DNA of 34,877 nucleotides from Candidatus Kapaibacterium sp. (GTDB lineage Bacteria; Bacteroidota; Ignavibacteria; Kapaibacteriales; Kapaibacteriaceae). The stretch covers positions 1-34,877 of the forward strand of contig VFFB01000014.1 of assembly GCA_018882585.1 (NCBI GenBank). The letters run 5' to 3'. The notes under the pieces are model-generated. The model had not been told where the DNA came from. It searched no databases and was given only the letters and a program-made list of their open reading frames with translations. Shown here piece after piece: positions 32,270 through 34,877 of the stretch. Within the stretch, counting starts at the first letter, position 1. The number at the start of each line of letters is the position of its first letter. The position numbers and the translations under genes are program-made.

Positions 32270-33271
32270 CTACTCGCAGCGTACAGGTCTTGTCATCAGC
32301 TCATAGAGCGCTGTTCGCGGATCAAGCCCCTCGAACATGATCTGATAAACCTTTGTACTGATGGGCAACTCAATGGCCCGCTCGGACGCGATCTCCATGA
32401 CGGCCTTTGTCGTCGGAACGCCTTCGGCAACGGCGCTCATGTTGCCCAGCACCTCTTCGAGTGCTCGGCCGCGTCCGAGTTGCTCTCCCACGAAGCGATT
32501 GCGCGAGTGCTTGCTGTCGCAGGTAACCACAAGGTCGCCCAGACCGGCCAGACCATAGAACGTAGCTTTCTCGGCGCCCATGGCACAGCCGAACCGAGCG
32601 ATCTCTGCAAGCCCACGCGTAACGAGCGCAGCCTTTGTGTTGTCGCCCATGCCAAGACCATCGATCATGCCCGCAGCAATGGCAATGACGTTCTTCATTG
32701 CCCCGCAGATTTCGACGCCGACAACATCACCGCTAGTATAGACGCGGAACACATCCGTGTTGAAAATGTCCTGCACAAGATCGGCAGCCCGGGCATCGCT
32801 CGACGCTGCCACCACGGTGGTCGGAATACGCCTACCAACCTCTTCGGCATGGCTTGGTCCGCTCAGCACGACATATGCCGAAGGCTTGGCACCAAGATCG
32901 TCAAGGATCTCACTCACGCGCAGATGCGTTCCCTGCTCGATTCCCTTCGATACATCGACAAGAATTGCCCCGTTCAGAATGTCGATGTTCGGTCCAAGCG
33001 TCGGCCGGATGAACTGTGTGGGAATTGCGACGACGATCACCGGACAATCCGCGCAGGCGTCCATCGATGTGGTGGCCGTGATACGATCCGGCAACGTGAC
33101 GTTTGCAAGGTACGGGTTTGCATGATGCTGATTGATCTCGCGAACAACCAGGTCTTCGCGTGCCCACATGAGCACGTCATGGCCGGCATCGGCGGCGACC
33201 AGTGCCAGGGCCGTGCCCCAGGCTCCCGAGCCCAGGATGGCAATGCGCGAAACAAACTCCGTTGGTATCAT
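32270..33271 (-). CDS. gpsA: Glycerol-3-phosphate dehydrogenase (NAD(P)+)
   Basis: GpsA reduces dihydroxyacetone phosphate to sn-glycerol 3-phosphate for phospholipid synthesis. The ATG at 33271 (MIPTEFVSRIAILGSGAWGT) overlaps the plsY stop in an ATGA and gives 333 aa; the longer tracked start is antisense noise. The Rossmann GSGAWG motif is near residue 12. VVLSGPSHAEEV is present, and the catalytic Lys lies in CGAMKNVIAIAAG (about 193) with GDNTKAALVTRGL following. Coupling to plsY makes biochemical sense because PlsY uses the glycerol 3-phosphate produced here. Confidence 0.95.
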   Translation of the reverse strand: MIPTEFVSRIAILGSGAWGTALALVAADAGHDVLMWAREDLVVREINQHHANPYLANVTLPDRITATTSMDACADCPVIVVAIPTQFIRPTLGPNIDILNGAILVDVSKGIEQGTHLRVSEILDDLGAKPSAYVVLSGPSHAEEVGRRIPTTVVAASSDARAADLVQDIFNTDVFRVYTSGDVVGVEICGAMKNVIAIAAGMIDGLGMGDNTKAALVTRGLAEIARFGCAMGAEKATFYGLAGLGDLVVTCDSKHSRNRFVGEQLGRGRALEEVLGNMSAVAEGVPTTKAVMEIASERAIELPISTKVYQIMFEGLDPRTALYELMTRPVRCE

Positions 33272-33942
33272 CGCTTGAACAGCCGCACCTTTTCGAAACG
33301 GTTTTCTGTGCCGTTGATGAGACGCCTGATGTTGGATCGATGGGCGTACATCACAACGATGGCCACGACGCACAGAAATGGCAGCAGTACGTCGTAGTCA
33401 TTCACATGCGCTCCAAAAATATGATGTCTGACGAACACAGAAAGCGGGACAATGACGGCACCGACAATACTGCCAAGAGATACGTAGCCGGTCGAGAGCA
33501 ACAGCAGCAGGAATACCACCGCCGCGACGCCAACGTCGATCGGCGCGATCGCCAACAGCATTCCCAGCGACGTGTTCACACCCTTGCCCCCCTTGAAACC
33601 GGTGAAGGCAGAGAACACGTGTCCGATCACGGCACTGGATCCGGCAATGATGCGCAGGGTAACGGTGTCGGTCAGCGGATCCGGACCGGGAGTGGCAGCC
33701 ACCGAACCAAGAAACAATGCAACAAGGATCGCTGCGACGCCTTTCAGGATGTCGACAATCTGGACAAGGAGACCCCACTTGAAGCCAAGCACACGCATGA
33801 CATTTGTGCTGCCGATATTACCGCTCCCCATGGTGCGGATATCCTTTCCAAATCGAACCTTCCCTACCACAAGTCCGGTAGGAAACGATCCGATCAGATA
33901 GCTCGCAACGACAATGCCGATCAGCCGCCAGTGCGGTTCCAT
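33268..33942 (-). CDS. plsY: Glycerol-3-phosphate acyltransferase PlsY
   Basis: PlsY transfers acyl groups from acyl-phosphate to glycerol 3-phosphate to make lysophosphatidic acid. The 224-aa polytopic membrane protein has the three family motifs: YLIGSFPTGLVVGK near residue 16, GSGNIGSTNVMRVLG near 38, and FKGGKGVNTSLG near 117. Several hydrophobic helices fit the known topology. It is the first gene of a two-gene unit with gpsA and has a TATCATCGT box 29 bp upstream. Confidence 0.95.
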   Translation of the reverse strand: MEPHWRLIGIVVASYLIGSFPTGLVVGKVRFGKDIRTMGSGNIGSTNVMRVLGFKWGLLVQIVDILKGVAAILVALFLGSVAATPGPDPLTDTVTLRIIAGSSAVIGHVFSAFTGFKGGKGVNTSLGMLLAIAPIDVGVAAVVFLLLLLSTGYVSLGSIVGAVIVPLSVFVRHHIFGAHVNDYDVLLPFLCVVAIVVMYAHRSNIRRLINGTENRFEKVRLFKR

Positions 33943-33971
33943 GTTGCCCTTTTTTCCATAGGAAAAGTGTC

Positions 33972-33980
33972 ACGATGATA
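33972..33980 (-). promoter_or_regulatory. Putative -7 box of plsY-gpsA (TATCATCGT)
   Basis: On the minus strand TATCATCGT lies 29 bp before the plsY ATG. It is a weaker match to TAnnTTTG than the other boxes in the window, but the distance to the start codon is the same as for ispF and fbaB. It is the only candidate seen on this strand in the 144-bp plsY-clpB gap. Confidence 0.3.
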
Positions 33981-34007
33981 CAACGACAGGTGTCGGGGAA
34001 TTGTAGA

Positions 34008-34057
34008 ATCCTGTCATAGGATGTTGGCAAATGAAAGAGTTTTGTATTCGTCATAGG
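34008..34057. promoter_or_regulatory. Small palindrome and direct repeat between plsY and the ClpB-like gene
   Basis: ATCCT-gtcat-AGGAT is a 5-bp palindrome (34008-34022). GTCATAGG occurs twice in the same orientation (34013-34020 and 34050-34057), 37 bp apart. These could be binding sites for a regulator of either divergent gene. No CIRCE (TTAGCACTC-N9-GAGTGCTAA) element is present. Short repeats like these can arise by chance. Confidence 0.25.
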
Positions 34058-34086
34058 GGCGGTGAATATGCCAGAAAGACATAACC

Positions 34087-34877
34087 ATGACAGATGATAC
34101 GAAGGCGATCACGCGCCGAAGACTTGACGAGATCGACCGGGAACTTGCCGAACTGCGAAAGGATCACGCTGACCTGCGGGCGCGGTGGGAGACCGAGAAG
34201 GCGCATATCAAGACGCTTCGAGACCTGAAGGCCGAGATCGATGGCGTCAAGCAGGCGGCCGCAGAGGCCGAACGGGATGGCGACTACGGACGTGTTGCCG
34301 AGTTGCGCTACGGCACCTTGCTTGAACTTGAGCGGCGCCTGGCATCGGCCACTCAGGAGATGACCGAACTGCAGAAAAACGCCACGCTGCTGAAAGAGGA
34401 GATCGGAGCCGAAGATATTGCCGATGTCGTGGCAAAGTGGACGGGCATTCCCGTTCAGCGTATGCTGGAAAGCGAACGGTCCAAACTGCTTCACATGGAA
34501 GAGCGGCTGCACGAACGCGTCATCGGACAAGACGATGCCGTGGTCGCCGTGTCAAATGCCATCCGACGCTCGCGGGCCGGACTGCAGGACGCCAAACGAC
34601 CGATCGGGTCGTTCATCTTTCTTGGCACGACCGGCGTCGGCAAGACCGAAATGGCACGGGCCCTTGCCGAGTTTTTGTTCGACGACGATGCGGCACTCGT
34701 GCGCATCGACATGTCGGAATACATGGAAAAGCACGCCGTCTCGCGTCTGATCGGCGCCCCGCCCGGCTACGTGGGATACGAGGAGGGAGGTCAACTTACC
34801 GAAGCAGTACGCCGTCGTCCGTACAGCGTCGTCCTGCTCGACGAGGTCGAGAAGGCTCACCCCGACGTCTTCAATGT
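34087..34877 (+). CDS. ClpB-type AAA+ disaggregase beginning in the M-domain, 3' end cut by window
   Basis: This open frame is missing from the ORF track because it runs off the window. From the ATG at 34087 it reads [20 protein letters not shown] and continues as a ClpB middle-domain coiled coil ([38 protein letters not shown]). The linker [15 protein letters not shown] follows, and then NBD2: [11 protein letters not shown], Walker [10 protein letters not shown], pore loop [11 protein letters not shown] and Walker [14 protein letters not shown]. In normal ClpB about 400 residues (N-domain and NBD1) come before this point. Here there is an in-frame TGA at 34063-34065 and only 144 bp to plsY, none of it NBD1-like in any frame I checked. 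It is either a genuine single-AAA+ ClpB, a degraded paralogue or an assembly join. Confidence 0.85.
   Translation, partial: MTDDTKAITRRRLDEIDRELAELRKDHADLRARWETEKAHIKTLRDLKAEIDGVKQAAAEAERDGDYGRVAELRYGTLLELERRLASATQEMTELQKNATLLKEEIGAEDIADVVAKWTGIPVQRMLESERSKLLHMEERLHERVIGQDDAVVAVSNAIRRSRAGLQDAKRPIGSFIFLGTTGVGKTEMARALAEFLFDDDAALVRIDMSEYMEKHAVSRLIGAPPGYVGYEEGGQLTEAVRRRPYSVVLLDEVEKAHPDVFN

Noticed and set aside
34068-34097. 10-codon leader ORF (MPERHNHDR) overlapping the ClpB-like start
   Set aside because: It overlaps the ATG at 34087 out of frame, but has no ribosome site or attenuator-like codon run. Most likely chance.
1-34877. Mobile elements, CRISPR arrays or phage genes
   Set aside because: No transposase, integrase, repeat-spacer pattern, terminal inverted repeats or abrupt change in base composition was seen.

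Overview
The window looks like dense chromosomal core sequence from a GC-rich member of the Bacteroidota/Chlorobiota (FCB) group, plausibly Kapabacteria-like. The evidence is indirect. Two secreted proteins end in type IX secretion (T9SS) type A sorting domains, one of them carries several choice-of-anchor-D-like Ig repeats, there is a GWxTD-family protein, a LytR_C protein sits beside rsfS, and several gene starts are preceded by a Bacteroidota-like -7 box (TAnnTT[T/C/G]G). I see no insertion sequence, prophage, CRISPR array, rRNA or plasmid function. No stretch over about 150 bp lacks a gene.

Layout. (1) 1-2311, plus: 3' part of dapF, an M20D amidohydrolase and a small membrane protein, joined by ATGA overlaps. 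(2) 2318-7801, minus: tRNA-Ser(GGA), an ECF sigma factor, a LytR_C protein, rsfS, argS, a UPF0598/DUF4505-hotdog thioesterase fusion and a membrane metallophosphoesterase, apparently one transcription unit. (3) 7954-15485, plus: a Tat-signal LD-carboxypeptidase, a 1572-aa VWA/Ig-repeat T9SS protein with a terminator, and a cytochrome c / copper monooxygenase-like T9SS protein. (4) 15540-19728, plus: class I fructose-bisphosphate aldolase, an ABC exporter half and a cystathionine beta-synthase-like enzyme. (5) 19742-24627, minus: a CrtC-like carotenoid hydratase, mutL, a CpcT/CpeT-like protein, a FabL-like SDR and an unknown exported protein. (6) 24673-26225, plus and divergent from crtC: a membrane GT2 glycosyltransferase resembling carotenoid glycosyltransferases and a small membrane protein with a four-cysteine tail. 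(7) 26249-30787, minus: ispF, a membrane histidine kinase, ruvX and a GWxTD protein. (8) 30841-32269, plus: xseA and xseB. (9) 32270-33942, minus: plsY and gpsA. (10) 34087-end, plus: a ClpB-type disaggregase gene that begins inside the M-domain and has no NBD1.

Functional threads: diaminopimelate/peptidoglycan metabolism (dapF, M20D, LD-carboxypeptidase), translation (tRNA-Ser, argS, rsfS), isoprenoids and possibly carotenoid tailoring (ispF, crtC-like, GT2), phospholipid and fatty-acid synthesis (gpsA, plsY, FabL-like SDR), DNA repair (mutL, xseAB, ruvX) and T9SS-exported surface proteins. The most unusual items are the truncated ClpB, the UPF0598-thioesterase fusion, the crtC/GT2 divergent pair and the heme-copper T9SS protein. 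All family assignments come from reading motifs by eye, without database searches.
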